Of a stretch of 42,070 nt of DNA, positions 1-6,693 are shown one piece after another (the first letter of the stretch is position 1; each line of letters opens with the position of its first letter). Source of the DNA: Mesonia sediminis (GTDB lineage Bacteria > Bacteroidota > Bacteroidia > Flavobacteriales > Flavobacteriaceae); assembly GCF_042684705.1 (NCBI RefSeq), contig NZ_JBHULZ010000009.1, positions 1 to 42,070 of the forward strand, written 5' to 3'. The translations under genes and the position numbers were made by a program. The notes beneath the pieces are model-generated. The model was not told the origin of the DNA. It searched no databases and saw nothing but the letters and a program-made list of their open reading frames with translations.

Positions 1-76
1 ATTTTTAAAGATAAAAAAAATTAAAAATATATCCTTAAAAAAAGACTGTAATGATGGCATGGTTTTGAGACAGTCT

Positions 77-206
77 GACGGTCTCGTATAACCGTCAGTT
101 ACGGATTTAAAGTTAATAATTTTCGGTTAAGAACTGGCGTTAGCAATTCCGAGTGGATTCGGACGTAGTCGAATCCGCCGTAATTGCGGTTATACATTGT
201 TGTGCG
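77..206 (-). repeat. attC-like palindromic cassette boundary (site A)
   Basis: Long imperfect inverted repeat at the 3' side of the 214-1191 gene. The left arm at 86-104 (GTATAACCG then TTACGG) is complementary to the right arm at 178-195, and inner hairpins lie around 148-178. The right edge is GTTGTGCG (199-206), the exact reverse complement of CGCACAAC at 1218-1225 on the other side of the same gene. On the minus strand this gives R''-L''...L'-R' geometry of an integron attC site, about 130 bp long. The left edge carries GAC where AAC would be expected, so the array may end here or be degenerate. Confidence 0.55.
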
Positions 207-213
207 TTCGTAC

Positions 214-1191
214 TTATTTTCTAGTATACTTTTCATCAAATTTTTTCCAAATATTCGAGTTGTAAAATGTTTTAGTCTGTGATTTAGGATTCTTTGGGTC
301 TAACTTTCTATTATGAGCTAATTTTTTGTCTGCTTTAATTTCTCTCATAACAGAATGAAACTTTTGATTTACTTTGAAATCTTGATATTTTCTACTTGCA
401 GAAGTAGTGACATCAGAGTAAGATAGAGGATATTTTAATGTAATGTCTTCTTCTGTCAATTTTACGGGAACACCATTTTCATCATATCTCATTCCAATTC
501 CGTCTATGTTTTTTGATTTTTTAAAGCTTATATCAATTCCTATTGCTACACTAAATTTATCATCTAATATGTCTGTCTCAGAAACTTTCTTTTTTACAAA
601 ATTTAAATAGTTTTTAACTTCTTCAGTTAGAACAGAAGTAGAGTCTATTTTAGAATCAACATAAGCCAGTGGCATTAAATAAAAATTATATTTAGACAGG
701 TCAACTCTTGATTCCCAATTTTGAATTAATTCCATATAGTTTTTAATACAAGCAAAACCTAATTCTTGAATCTCTTTTGATATGTCTGATGCATTGTGAA
801 AATGTATTGAATTGTCTCTAAGTTCAATTAGCGAGAAAAGGCTTTTGACTAAATTTAGACTAATCCTTTCGTCAAGTTTTCTTAATCTATGCATTGATTC
901 AGCCAAACTAATTGTCATTGGATTTTTTGCTCGATTTAGTTTAGGTGTGAGCAATTTAGATTTTTCTCCATTTTTCTTTTTTTTGTTTTCCATTACGTAA
1001 ATGGAATTCATATTATATTTTGAAAGTTTTAAAATTCTAGCTTTAAATAATAACTCCCAAGCGTTAATAGAAAGTATGGAAAAAGTTTCCTCACGATATT
1101 TAAAATCAGGTTTATTATAAATCTCAATTGCAGATAGCATTGAATTGATTGATTTGTCTAATAAACTTTGATAGGTTTTGTTAATTTTCAT
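214..1191 (-). CDS. DUF3644-like protein with HEPN-type R-x4-H motif
   Basis: 325-aa soluble protein with no signal peptide or membrane segment. Residues 42-55 (INAWELLFKARIL) and 120-131 (LIELRDNSIHF) resemble the DUF3644 family as I know it. Arg125 and His130 form an R-x4-H motif of the kind used by HEPN ribonucleases, which are common in toxin and phage-defence systems. That makes an RNA-cleaving role possible, but it is inference. The C-terminal part (about 200-325) is lysine-rich and unrecognised. The gene is the only one in its cassette, bounded by palindromic sites at 77-206 and 1218-1350. The ATG start at 1191 lies only about 27 bases from the cassette edge, so expression probably depends on a promoter upstream in the array. 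Confidence is high for a real gene and moderate for the family. Confidence 0.7.
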   Translation of the reverse strand: MKINKTYQSLLDKSINSMLSAIEIYNKPDFKYREETFSILSINAWELLFKARILKLSKYNMNSIYVMENKKKKNGEKSKLLTPKLNRAKNPMTISLAESMHRLRKLDERISLNLVKSLFSLIELRDNSIHFHNASDISKEIQELGFACIKNYMELIQNWESRVDLSKYNFYLMPLAYVDSKIDSTSVLTEEVKNYLNFVKKKVSETDILDDKFSVAIGIDISFKKSKNIDGIGMRYDENGVPVKLTEEDITLKYPLSYSDVTTSASRKYQDFKVNQKFHSVMREIKADKKLAHNRKLDPKNPKSQTKTFYNSNIWKKFDEKYTRK

Positions 1192-1217
1192 TTATTTCTA
1201 CGTGTGTTTGGGTATGA

Positions 1218-1350
1218 CGCACAACGGTTTTGTGTATGGCTCGTTGCGGGAAATCCGCGAGGATTTTCCGCCGTAACCGAAAGATAGCAAATTGCAATGA
1301 ATTCCGATTAGGAATTCAGCCGCAATGAGCTATACACGGTGTTGTGTGCC
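1218..1350 (-). repeat. attC-like palindromic cassette boundary (site B)
   Basis: A 133-bp imperfect palindrome between two minus-strand genes. The left arm (1218-1249: CGCACAAC, then TGTGTATGGCTCGTTGCGG) pairs with the right arm (1320-1350: CCGCAATGAGCTATACAC, then GTTGTGTGCC). Internal hairpins lie near 1248-1272 (GGAAATCC / GGATTTTCC) and 1299-1317 (GAATTCC / GGAATTC). The outermost boxes do not fully match each other. Each instead matches the far end of its own neighbouring gene cassette, as expected for an integron attC junction after recombination at G|TT. The stop codon of the next gene (1330-1332) lies inside the site. Confidence 0.65.
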
Positions 1351-1767
1351 GTATTTTTCTTTCAGCTCAAGTTTTTTAATTCTCGACCGAATCGCTCCGC
1401 TATTCCGTCCGAAAAGTTCAGTCAGTTCAGTTATACTTTTACCTTCGCAGTAAAGCAATTCAAGTCGGTTGTCATCTTCATCAGTCCACGGTTGATATGC
1501 GTTCCGATGCGTTTTTCTTTTTTCATCAACAGAGTAGCTTTTTTCATCAGTCCGTATTTTATTTGCTACTTCTGTTATTTTTTCAGCGAGTTTGTCAATT
1601 CCTTCGTCAAATACAATTATTTGGTGTCTTTCAAATTCCGTTTCGCCTGTTCGTTTGCTTTCAGAGATTTTTAAATATCGGTCACCATCTTTGGTTGTTT
1701 TTACGTCCAAAAAATAAGTCCGATTTCCCGCTTGAAATTTGGTCGAGAATATGTTTTCGTTTTTCAT
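1330..1767 (-). CDS. PUR-domain (DUF3276-like) protein with C-terminal Myb/HTH-like domain
   Basis: 145-aa protein. Residues 5-70 (FSTKFQAGNRTYFLDVKTTKDG followed by YLKISESK) match the Bacteroidota PUR-alpha-like DUF3276 family, which binds single-stranded nucleic acid. Stand-alone family members end soon after this domain. Here a second domain follows at about 92-135 (PWTDEDDNRLELL..., then SITELTELFGRNSGAIRSRI), resembling a Myb/SANT-type or resolvase-type helix-turn-helix. The architecture therefore suggests a DNA- or RNA-binding regulator. It is the first cassette after the attI-like promoter site at 1787-1849, a well-expressed position if the array works like an integron. The stop codon sits within the palindromic boundary at 1218-1350. 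The PUR assignment is fairly sure and the second domain less so. Confidence 0.72.
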   Translation of the reverse strand: MKNENIFSTKFQAGNRTYFLDVKTTKDGDRYLKISESKRTGETEFERHQIIVFDEGIDKLAEKITEVANKIRTDEKSYSVDEKRKTHRNAYQPWTDEDDNRLELLYCEGKSITELTELFGRNSGAIRSRIKKLELKEKYGTQHRV

Positions 1768-1786
1768 TTGCGGTCAGTTTTTATAT

Positions 1787-1849
1787 GGCACACAACTGGT
1801 TATATCGAGTCAAATATACACTTTATTGTATAAAATTATCCGGATAAAG
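1787..1849 (-). promoter_or_regulatory. attI-like array head with outward promoter
   Basis: From 1793 to 1849 the sequence matches 41591-41647 over 57 aligned bases without gaps (about 39 identical by eye). Conserved blocks are CAAATATACACTTT and GGATAAAG, with a variable middle. On the minus strand the first block contains TATATTTG (1818-1811), a perfect Bacteroidota -7 box pointing into the cassette genes. The conserved part ends at the AAC triplet (1794-1796), beyond which GGCACACAAC (1787-1796) is the exact reverse complement of the far end of the adjacent cassette (1341-1350). This is the layout of an integron attI plus cassette promoter. No integrase gene is adjacent. Confidence 0.55.
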
Positions 1850-2130
1850 ATACTTTTTAATAATTAATATAAGAGTAGTAAAATAATTTAATTTTATAAT
1901 TATCAATCAAAAAATTAGTACAAACTGCTTTAACTTGCTTAATCAACCCTTGTCAATAACCATGTACATATGCAAGGCAACCCTACTATGCTAGTTCTTA
2001 CCCCTGCCCTTAGATTTAAATTTAGTACTATAAAAATCTTAATTATTTTATCTCATTCCTATATTTTTATAGTCAAACCAATCCGTAAAAACCGCGTAAA
2101 CAAAGCCTTTTATCTTATAAAGTTAAATAA
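1850..2130. other. A+T-rich spacer without a convincing gene
   Basis: About 280 bases of A+T-rich sequence between the head of the cassette array and the sulfur-gene terminator. A 61-codon open frame on the plus strand (1970-2155) runs into the terminator hairpin and has no recognisable domain, so I do not count it as a gene. Confidence 0.5.
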
Positions 2131-2169
2131 AACAAGCAGCTCGATAATAATTTAAACCAGCTGCTTGTT
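2131..2169 (-). terminator. Hairpin terminator after the YeeE/YedE pair
   Basis: Perfect 11-bp inverted repeat AACAAGCAGCT / AGCTGCTTGTT with a 17-base loop, followed on the minus strand by TTTTATTT. It lies 23 bases after the stop of the minus-strand gene at 2193 and should end that operon. Confidence 0.75.
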
Positions 2170-2192
2170 GTTAAGTCGAATAGGTAAAGCTA

Positions 2193-2606
2193 CTAGTGCG
2201 GTAATTTTTTTCTCAGTAAACCATATAAAAAAGTACCAGCGATGGCACCAACTATAACAATCAAAATAGAAAGATAACCGCTTCCGGCCAATACATACAT
2301 AGGTCCCGGACAAGCACCAGCGAGCGCCCAACCTAAACCAAATAATATACCTCCTATTAAATAACGGGCAATACTTTTCTCTTTGGGTTTCAAACTCATC
2401 TCGCCACCGCCTAAGGGTTTTAAGTTTTTGCGTTTGATAATTTGAACACCAATCACCCCAATAAATAGAGCAGAACCCATAATGCCATACATATGAAAAC
2501 TGCCAAATTGAAACATTTCATAAATACGAAACCAAGAGGCAGCCTCTGATTTAAACATTAAAATACCAAAGAAAATACCAACTAATAAATATATAAAGTA
2601 ACGCAT
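2193..2606 (-). CDS. YeeE/YedE family sulfur transporter, second half-size subunit
   Basis: 137-aa integral membrane protein with about four hydrophobic segments (roughly 2-18, 38-56, 82-98, 108-130). The motif GACPGPMY around Cys99 is the YeeE/YedE signature. Cys residues in this family's known thiosulfate transporters (TsuA) lie on the substrate path. Full-length YeeE is about 350 aa, whereas here the protein is split into this short half and the 185-aa half encoded just upstream. The two reading frames are separated by only 3 bases and share the promoter at 3183-3226. Thiosulfate or another reduced sulfur compound is the likely substrate given the rest of the island. The direction of transport cannot be read from sequence. 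Confidence 0.85.
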   Translation of the reverse strand: MRYFIYLLVGIFFGILMFKSEAASWFRIYEMFQFGSFHMYGIMGSALFIGVIGVQIIKRKNLKPLGGGEMSLKPKEKSIARYLIGGILFGLGWALAGACPGPMYVLAGSGYLSILIVIVGAIAGTFLYGLLRKKLPH

Positions 2607-2609
2607 AGC

Positions 2610-3167
2610 TTAAAAGATTAAAGGAAATAATAAATGTACCATTATTAGGCCGCCTATAAAGAAACCTATAGTGGCGATAAGTGATGGTAATTGAAGGTTA
2701 CTCATTCCCGAAATAGAATGACCAGAGGTGCAACCCCCGGCATACCGAGCACCAAAACCAACGAGCAATCCGCCTAAAAGCAGTATAATAATATTTGATG
2801 GGTCGCTTAGGTTCTCAGCCGCAAAGATTTCGGTTGGCAAGTAGGCCTCGCCCGCACTGTTTATTTGATAGTCTTCAGCAAGTTGTTCAGCAACCGCAGG
2901 GTTTATTTCAACTTTATTATCACTCAGGTAATTAGAGGCAATAAAACCACCAATAGCAGCTCCTACTGCCAACATTAAGTTCCATCGTTCAGCTTTCCAG
3001 TCAAATTTAAAAAAGTCTGCAGCTTTATCTGCACCTGCGATGGTACAAGCCGTACGTAGGTTAGACGACATTCCAAATTTTTTGCCGAGGAATAATAATA
3101 AAAACATCACTAAGGCAATCAAAGGCCCGGCTACATACCAAGGCCAAGGTTCATAAATTAAGTCCAT
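2610..3167 (-). CDS. YeeE/YedE family sulfur transporter, first half-size subunit
   Basis: 185-aa membrane protein with hydrophobic segments near 12-28, 64-80, 124-142 and 162-182. The signature RYAGGCTSGHSISGM (about 141-155) with Cys146 is typical of YeeE/YedE proteins, and Cys41 lies in a second conserved-looking stretch (RTACTIAGADK). Residues 82-120 form an acidic extramembrane loop. It is first in a two-gene operon with the 137-aa half at 2193-2606. The ATG at 3167 lies only about 16 bases after the predicted -7 box, giving a very short leader. The operator GTAAC-N4-GTTAC upstream ties it to the other sulfur promoters in this island. Confidence 0.85.
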   Translation of the reverse strand: MDLIYEPWPWYVAGPLIALVMFLLLFLGKKFGMSSNLRTACTIAGADKAADFFKFDWKAERWNLMLAVGAAIGGFIASNYLSDNKVEINPAVAEQLAEDYQINSAGEAYLPTEIFAAENLSDPSNIIILLLGGLLVGFGARYAGGCTSGHSISGMSNLQLPSLIATIGFFIGGLIMVHLLFPLIF

Positions 3168-3182
3168 TTTTTCAATTTTTTA

Positions 3183-3226
3183 CAAAGATTGGCTTTTTAG
3201 ATGGCTTTGTAAGTAACTAGAGTTAC
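3183..3226 (-). promoter_or_regulatory. Operator-promoter 1 of the sulfur regulon
   Basis: The palindrome GTAAC-TAGA-GTTAC (3213-3226) is followed on the minus strand by AATCTTTG (3190-3183), one mismatch from TAnnTTTG. The operator centre is 36.5 nt from the last base of the -7 box, the same as at the three other sites, so it covers the -33 region. It should drive the YeeE/YedE pair. Confidence 0.7.
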
Positions 3227-3425
3227 AATAGTCAAAATTTATTTTAAATATTTTCAAGTTTAAAACGGATTGGAATAGAACTATAAACTCAAATTTTGAG
3301 CAAAGCAATAGGAAATGCTATGGAGTTTTTTTGTTTCCTTAATCGGTAAAGAGATCGTGAAATAGAGCGTATTATGCTATCACCTTTTTTCGCAGCTCGT
3401 ACTATGCTTAATTTTATCGAGTTGA

Positions 3426-3469
3426 GTAACCTTAGTTACAAAGCATTTGCAAAAAATCTGCTACATTTG
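3426..3469 (+). promoter_or_regulatory. Operator-promoter 2 of the sulfur regulon
   Basis: The palindrome GTAAC-CTTA-GTTAC (3426-3439) is followed by the perfect -7 box TACATTTG (3462-3469), with a centre-to-box distance of 36.5 nt. It is divergent from operator 1 about 200 bases away and lies just upstream of the small plus-strand gene at 3478. Between the two operators (3227-3425) I see no gene. Confidence 0.72.
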
Positions 3470-3477
3470 CTAGCAAT

Positions 3478-3840
3478 ATGAAAAGTAAAGCAATCTTATC
3501 CATTTTATTGAACCTTGTGTTTGTGGTAAAATTCATCGCCGTAGAGGCCAATGGATTAAACACATTACTTAATGGTAATGAGTTTAAGCTGGTAAAAACT
3601 TTTTGTGCAAAAGAAAGGGCAGCCAAGAAAACTAGCGAAGATGCAACTTATTTATCGGCAGACAATAATGCTATGCAAGAGGTTGCGCTAAGTAGTATTT
3701 GTACTTCTCCATTTCAATTTGATCTCTTCACTTGGGAAACAAATATTTTAGAACCCATTGCCGCCCTGGGTAATTACTTTCCCACAGATTTACTTTATCG
3801 TTACTTAGAAAACGATTCTCCGCCTCCCCGCTGGGCATAA
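3478..3840 (+). CDS. Small secreted protein with proline-rich C-terminus
   Basis: 120-aa protein with a hydrophobic N-terminus (about 5-24), so probably exported or membrane-anchored. No known domain was recognised. The C-terminus ends in SPPPRWA after an aromatic stretch (FPTDLLYRYLE). Flavobacterial small proteins with similar PPP tails often sit in metal or redox islands, and another one is encoded at 11882-12208 here. It starts 9 bases after a perfect -7 box under the shared sulfur operator, which supports a real, regulated gene despite the lack of a family. A reverse-strand frame overlaps its first half but has no promoter or recognisable features. Function unknown; a role in sulfur handling is inferred only from co-regulation. 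Confidence 0.7.
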   Translation: MKSKAILSILLNLVFVVKFIAVEANGLNTLLNGNEFKLVKTFCAKERAAKKTSEDATYLSADNNAMQEVALSSICTSPFQFDLFTWETNILEPIAALGNYFPTDLLYRYLENDSPPPRWA

Positions 3841-4234
3841 ACTTGTTCCAATTATTTAAATCCGTTTTTCCGTAAAGCTTAGTCAATAGCAATAGGCGAA
3901 AATACTATTCGCCTAAAGGCGGGAAAAATGCAAATAAGTAAAAGGCTTTTGAATAATGTATAGGAAAATTTTCAGCTTATAAAGCGGTTGTTTTTACGAT
4001 TGTAAATAAGGCAGGTATATTTTAACAAGTTGTCTTATAGACGATTTAATTCCGATATCCCCTGGCCAAGCGCTGGTTGATAAAATTTAAATCTAAATTG
4101 TAATTATAACACATTAGTAGTTTTCGCTTAGTAGCGGATGCAATATTGCCAATAGGCTTAAGCCGAATAAGTTTTACAAAGACACCTATAATTATTTCTA
4201 AGCGTAAGTTTATAAAAGTCAAATTCTAATCATC
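3841..4234. other. Spacer with small hairpins
   Basis: The 394-base gap holds AGGCGAA / TTCGCCT at 3894-3914, a weak terminator-like hairpin after the 3478 gene. A copy of the CGCTT-AGCGGATG type motif lies near 4126-4141. I see no GTRAC-N4-GTTAC operator here, so the following SoxB-like operon is not obviously part of that regulon. No gene seen. Confidence 0.5.
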
Positions 4235-5893
4235 ATGAAATTATTAAATAAAAATAAATTATCGGCTATTATTTTAGTAGCCTTTGCGGTGTTTGCCGTT
4301 TCTTGCAAAGCCGAAAAATCTAAAACAACCAAGAGTGCTCACCCGGCAAAAGACACCTTGAAAATAAGCGTGTTACAAACTGCCGATATACACGGGCAAC
4401 TCGATACCCATCCAGAACTGTTTTGGGAAAATGAGCAAATCGTCTTTAAAAATCGGGGTGGTCTGGCCAATATCAAAACCCTATTTGAGCAAGAACGTCA
4501 AAAAAATCCTAACCAAACGCTTGTTGTAGATGGCGGTGACTTAATTCAGGGGAGCGGATATACGGCGCTTTCTAATGGCGATGTAATGCCTCAACTTATT
4601 AAAGAAATGGGGTATGATGTAATTATTCCTGGTAATTGGGAAGTTGTATACGGCAAGCAAATTATGCTAGAGGTGATGAATGCTTATGATACCGATGTAA
4701 TTGCCCAGAATATGTACCATGATAACAGTAAGCAACCGCTTTTTCCTGCTTATTCTGTTAAAGAGATTAAAGGCGTACGCATTGGTTTTATGGGCATTAA
4801 TGATCCCGATGTTCCCGTTCGTCAAAATCCAATCTTTAGTGAGGGAATCGCTTTCAGCGGTCTATCAAAAGAATTAAAATCACAAATAGATGAGCTAAAG
4901 CAGAAAGAGAAATTAGATGTGCTTTTTTTGGTGACCCATATAGGGATTTTTAAACAAGTAGAATTGGCCAATAATCCCATAGCCGAAAATGTCGACTATA
5001 TTTTAGGGAATGATACACACGAACGTGTACGTAAGCCTATACAAGGAAAATATGCAAAAGTAACAGAGCCTGGTGCATTTGGTTCGTTTGTAGGAAAACT
5101 TACGCTGCATTTTGTAGACGGCAAGCTGGTAGGCGATGAGTATGAGTTAATAGAGGTAGATCCAGAAGTTTTCCCAGCAGATAAAGAAATGCAACAATTG
5201 GTTGAAAAAGCCAAGGCACCGTATAAAGAGCATTTAGAAACCGTAGTAGGATATACCAAAACGCCAATTTACCGGTATTTAACCGTTGAAAATCCGATGG
5301 ATAATATGATTACCGATGCGGCTAGATGGAAAACAGGAGCAGATATATCCATTTCTAACGGCTTTAGATTCGGAAATCCTATCGTGCCCGAGAACGGTCA
5401 GCCTGCACCTATTACAAGAGCGAATTTATGGAACCTGTTACCAGTAAATGAAAAGGTTAAAACCGGAAGAGCTACAGGTAAACAAATTAAAAATTGGTTA
5501 GAAAAAGAAATGCACAATGCGTTTGCACAAAATCCTACCGAGAGATTTGGGGGTTGGTTGGTTCGGTTCTCAGGAATGAAAGTCGATTTTGATAGCCAAA
5601 ACGAGAAAGGGAAACGTATAAAAAGTATTACGGTAAATGGTGAGCCAATAATCGATGATAAATACTATACCCTCTCAGCTTGTGTTCGTCCAGGTGATCC
5701 CATAGATAATCTTTGTAGAATGCCCAACGTTAAAGATGTTGAAGTTAAAGACTATACCATTCACGATGTAGTAGAAGAATACCTTAGAAAAAACTCTCCT
5801 GTTTCGCCAACTTTAGAAGGAAGAGCCTATTGTGAGTACCTAGGGGTAAATTCATTTTCAACCGTACCAAAAACAGATTACCAATTTAAATAA
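4235..5893 (+). CDS. SoxB-like metallophosphoesterase/5'-nucleotidase-family lipoprotein
   Basis: 552-aa lipoprotein with lipobox AVSC (Cys24). N-terminal metallophosphoesterase domain: ADIHGQ (Asp51, His53), VVDGGD (Asp102), PGNWEVVYG (Asn134), VTHIG (His235) and NDTHER (His262), which together can bind two metals. C-terminal 5'-nucleotidase domain from about 330. Ordinary 5'-nucleotidases have GNHE/D with a catalytic His; here that position is Trp135. The stretch QGSGYTALSNGDVM resembles SoxB, which also carries a Trp there as far as I recall. SoxB hydrolyses a cysteine S-thiosulfonate to release sulfate. With a TlpA thioredoxin 5 bases downstream and sulfur genes on both sides, a SoxB-type thiosulfohydrolase is more likely than nucleotide hydrolysis, but SoxYZ carriers are not in the window. 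Confidence 0.75.
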   Translation: MKLLNKNKLSAIILVAFAVFAVSCKAEKSKTTKSAHPAKDTLKISVLQTADIHGQLDTHPELFWENEQIVFKNRGGLANIKTLFEQERQKNPNQTLVVDGGDLIQGSGYTALSNGDVMPQLIKEMGYDVIIPGNWEVVYGKQIMLEVMNAYDTDVIAQNMYHDNSKQPLFPAYSVKEIKGVRIGFMGINDPDVPVRQNPIFSEGIAFSGLSKELKSQIDELKQKEKLDVLFLVTHIGIFKQVELANNPIAENVDYILGNDTHERVRKPIQGKYAKVTEPGAFGSFVGKLTLHFVDGKLVGDEYELIEVDPEVFPADKEMQQLVEKAKAPYKEHLETVVGYTKTPIYRYLTVENPMDNMITDAARWKTGADISISNGFRFGNPIVPENGQPAPITRANLWNLLPVNEKVKTGRATGKQIKNWLEKEMHNAFAQNPTERFGGWLVRFSGMKVDFDSQNEKGKRIKSITVNGEPIIDDKYYTLSACVRPGDPIDNLCRMPNVKDVEVKDYTIHDVVEEYLRKNSPVSPTLEGRAYCEYLGVNSFSTVPKTDYQFK

Positions 5894-5898
5894 ACACT

Positions 5899-6531
5899 AT
5901 GCAAAAGAATAAAAATAAAAAGAGCTCGAAGAAAACGAGGATGCAATATGCCATTTTTGCGGTCGTCGGCCTAATCTTGTACGTTACAGGTTGGCATACC
6001 GAGGTAATAGGATTTGTTCAGCGAGGTGTGCTGGCTACGGGTTTAATGAACCCCGATGTTGAAGAAATTGCCGAAAAAAGAGAACAGACCAATACACAAG
6101 ATAAATCTCAAGCGAGCAATCTTCAAAAAGTAGATTACAACCTAGATTTTATAGATGCAGCCGGCAACAGGAGATCGTTGAAGGAGTTTAAAGGTAAGGT
6201 AATATTTTTAAACTTTTGGGCTACTTGGTGTCCGCCTTGTGTTGCAGAAATGCCAAGTATAAATAGTTTACACGAAGAAATGGGAGATGAGGTGGCTTTT
6301 GTGCTGCTCTCCTTCGATAAAGATTTTGAGAAAGCCAAAGCTTTTGATAAACGCAAAGGCTATAACCTGCCTATTTTCGCACCAGCGGGTAAGTTACCCT
6401 CCATGTTCCAATCTTCGGCACTGCCAACTACCTATGTTATCGATGCAGAAGGTAACTTGGCGTTAACTCACACCGGAATGGCAGATTATAGTGATCCAAA
6501 ATTTAAGAAGTTTTTAGAAAGCCTGAAGTAG
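5899..6531 (+). CDS. Membrane-anchored TlpA/ResA-type thioredoxin
   Basis: 210-aa protein. It has a basic N-terminus, one membrane segment (about 16-32), a linker to about 75, then a thioredoxin fold with FWATWCPPC (Cys111, Cys114) and the cis-proline in SALPTTYVID. This is the TlpA/ResA/SoxW type, with the catalytic domain on the periplasmic side. It starts 5 bases after the SoxB-like gene, so the two form an operon. Known SoxB partners such as SoxW supply reducing equivalents to Sox proteins. A matching role, or reduction of the SoxB-like protein's substrate, is inferred. Two strong hairpins follow at 6540-6603. Confidence 0.88.
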   Translation: MQKNKNKKSSKKTRMQYAIFAVVGLILYVTGWHTEVIGFVQRGVLATGLMNPDVEEIAEKREQTNTQDKSQASNLQKVDYNLDFIDAAGNRRSLKEFKGKVIFLNFWATWCPPCVAEMPSINSLHEEMGDEVAFVLLSFDKDFEKAKAFDKRKGYNLPIFAPAGKLPSMFQSSALPTTYVIDAEGNLALTHTGMADYSDPKFKKFLESLK

Positions 6532-6539
6532 AATTTTTA

Positions 6540-6603
6540 TAAGCTGGAAGCTAATGGCTTCCAGCTTACATGAAAAATCCCGAAAAGCTTAGCTCTTCGG
6601 GAT
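6540..6603 (+). terminator. Double hairpin terminator between convergent operons
   Basis: TAAGCTGGAAGC / GCTTCCAGCTTA with a 5-base loop (6540-6568) is followed by ATCCCGAA / TTCGGGAT (6577-6603). The first hairpin sits 8 bases after the thioredoxin stop codon. Both are symmetrical enough to act in either direction, also ending the minus-strand gene at 6694. Confidence 0.75.
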
Positions 6604-6693
6604 AATCAGGGTAACCAAAATAAGGGGTGTCTAATGCTTATAAACATCAAATAGTAGATTATTACTACAACCTCATATTCAGTAGTAACTGGT

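Noticed and set aside
1970..2155. 61-codon plus-strand open frame
   Set aside because: No family, A+T-rich composition, and it runs through the terminator hairpin at 2131-2169.
3841..4234. A fifth copy of the sulfur operator before the SoxB-like gene
   Set aside because: No GTRAC-N4-GTTAC match found in the spacer.
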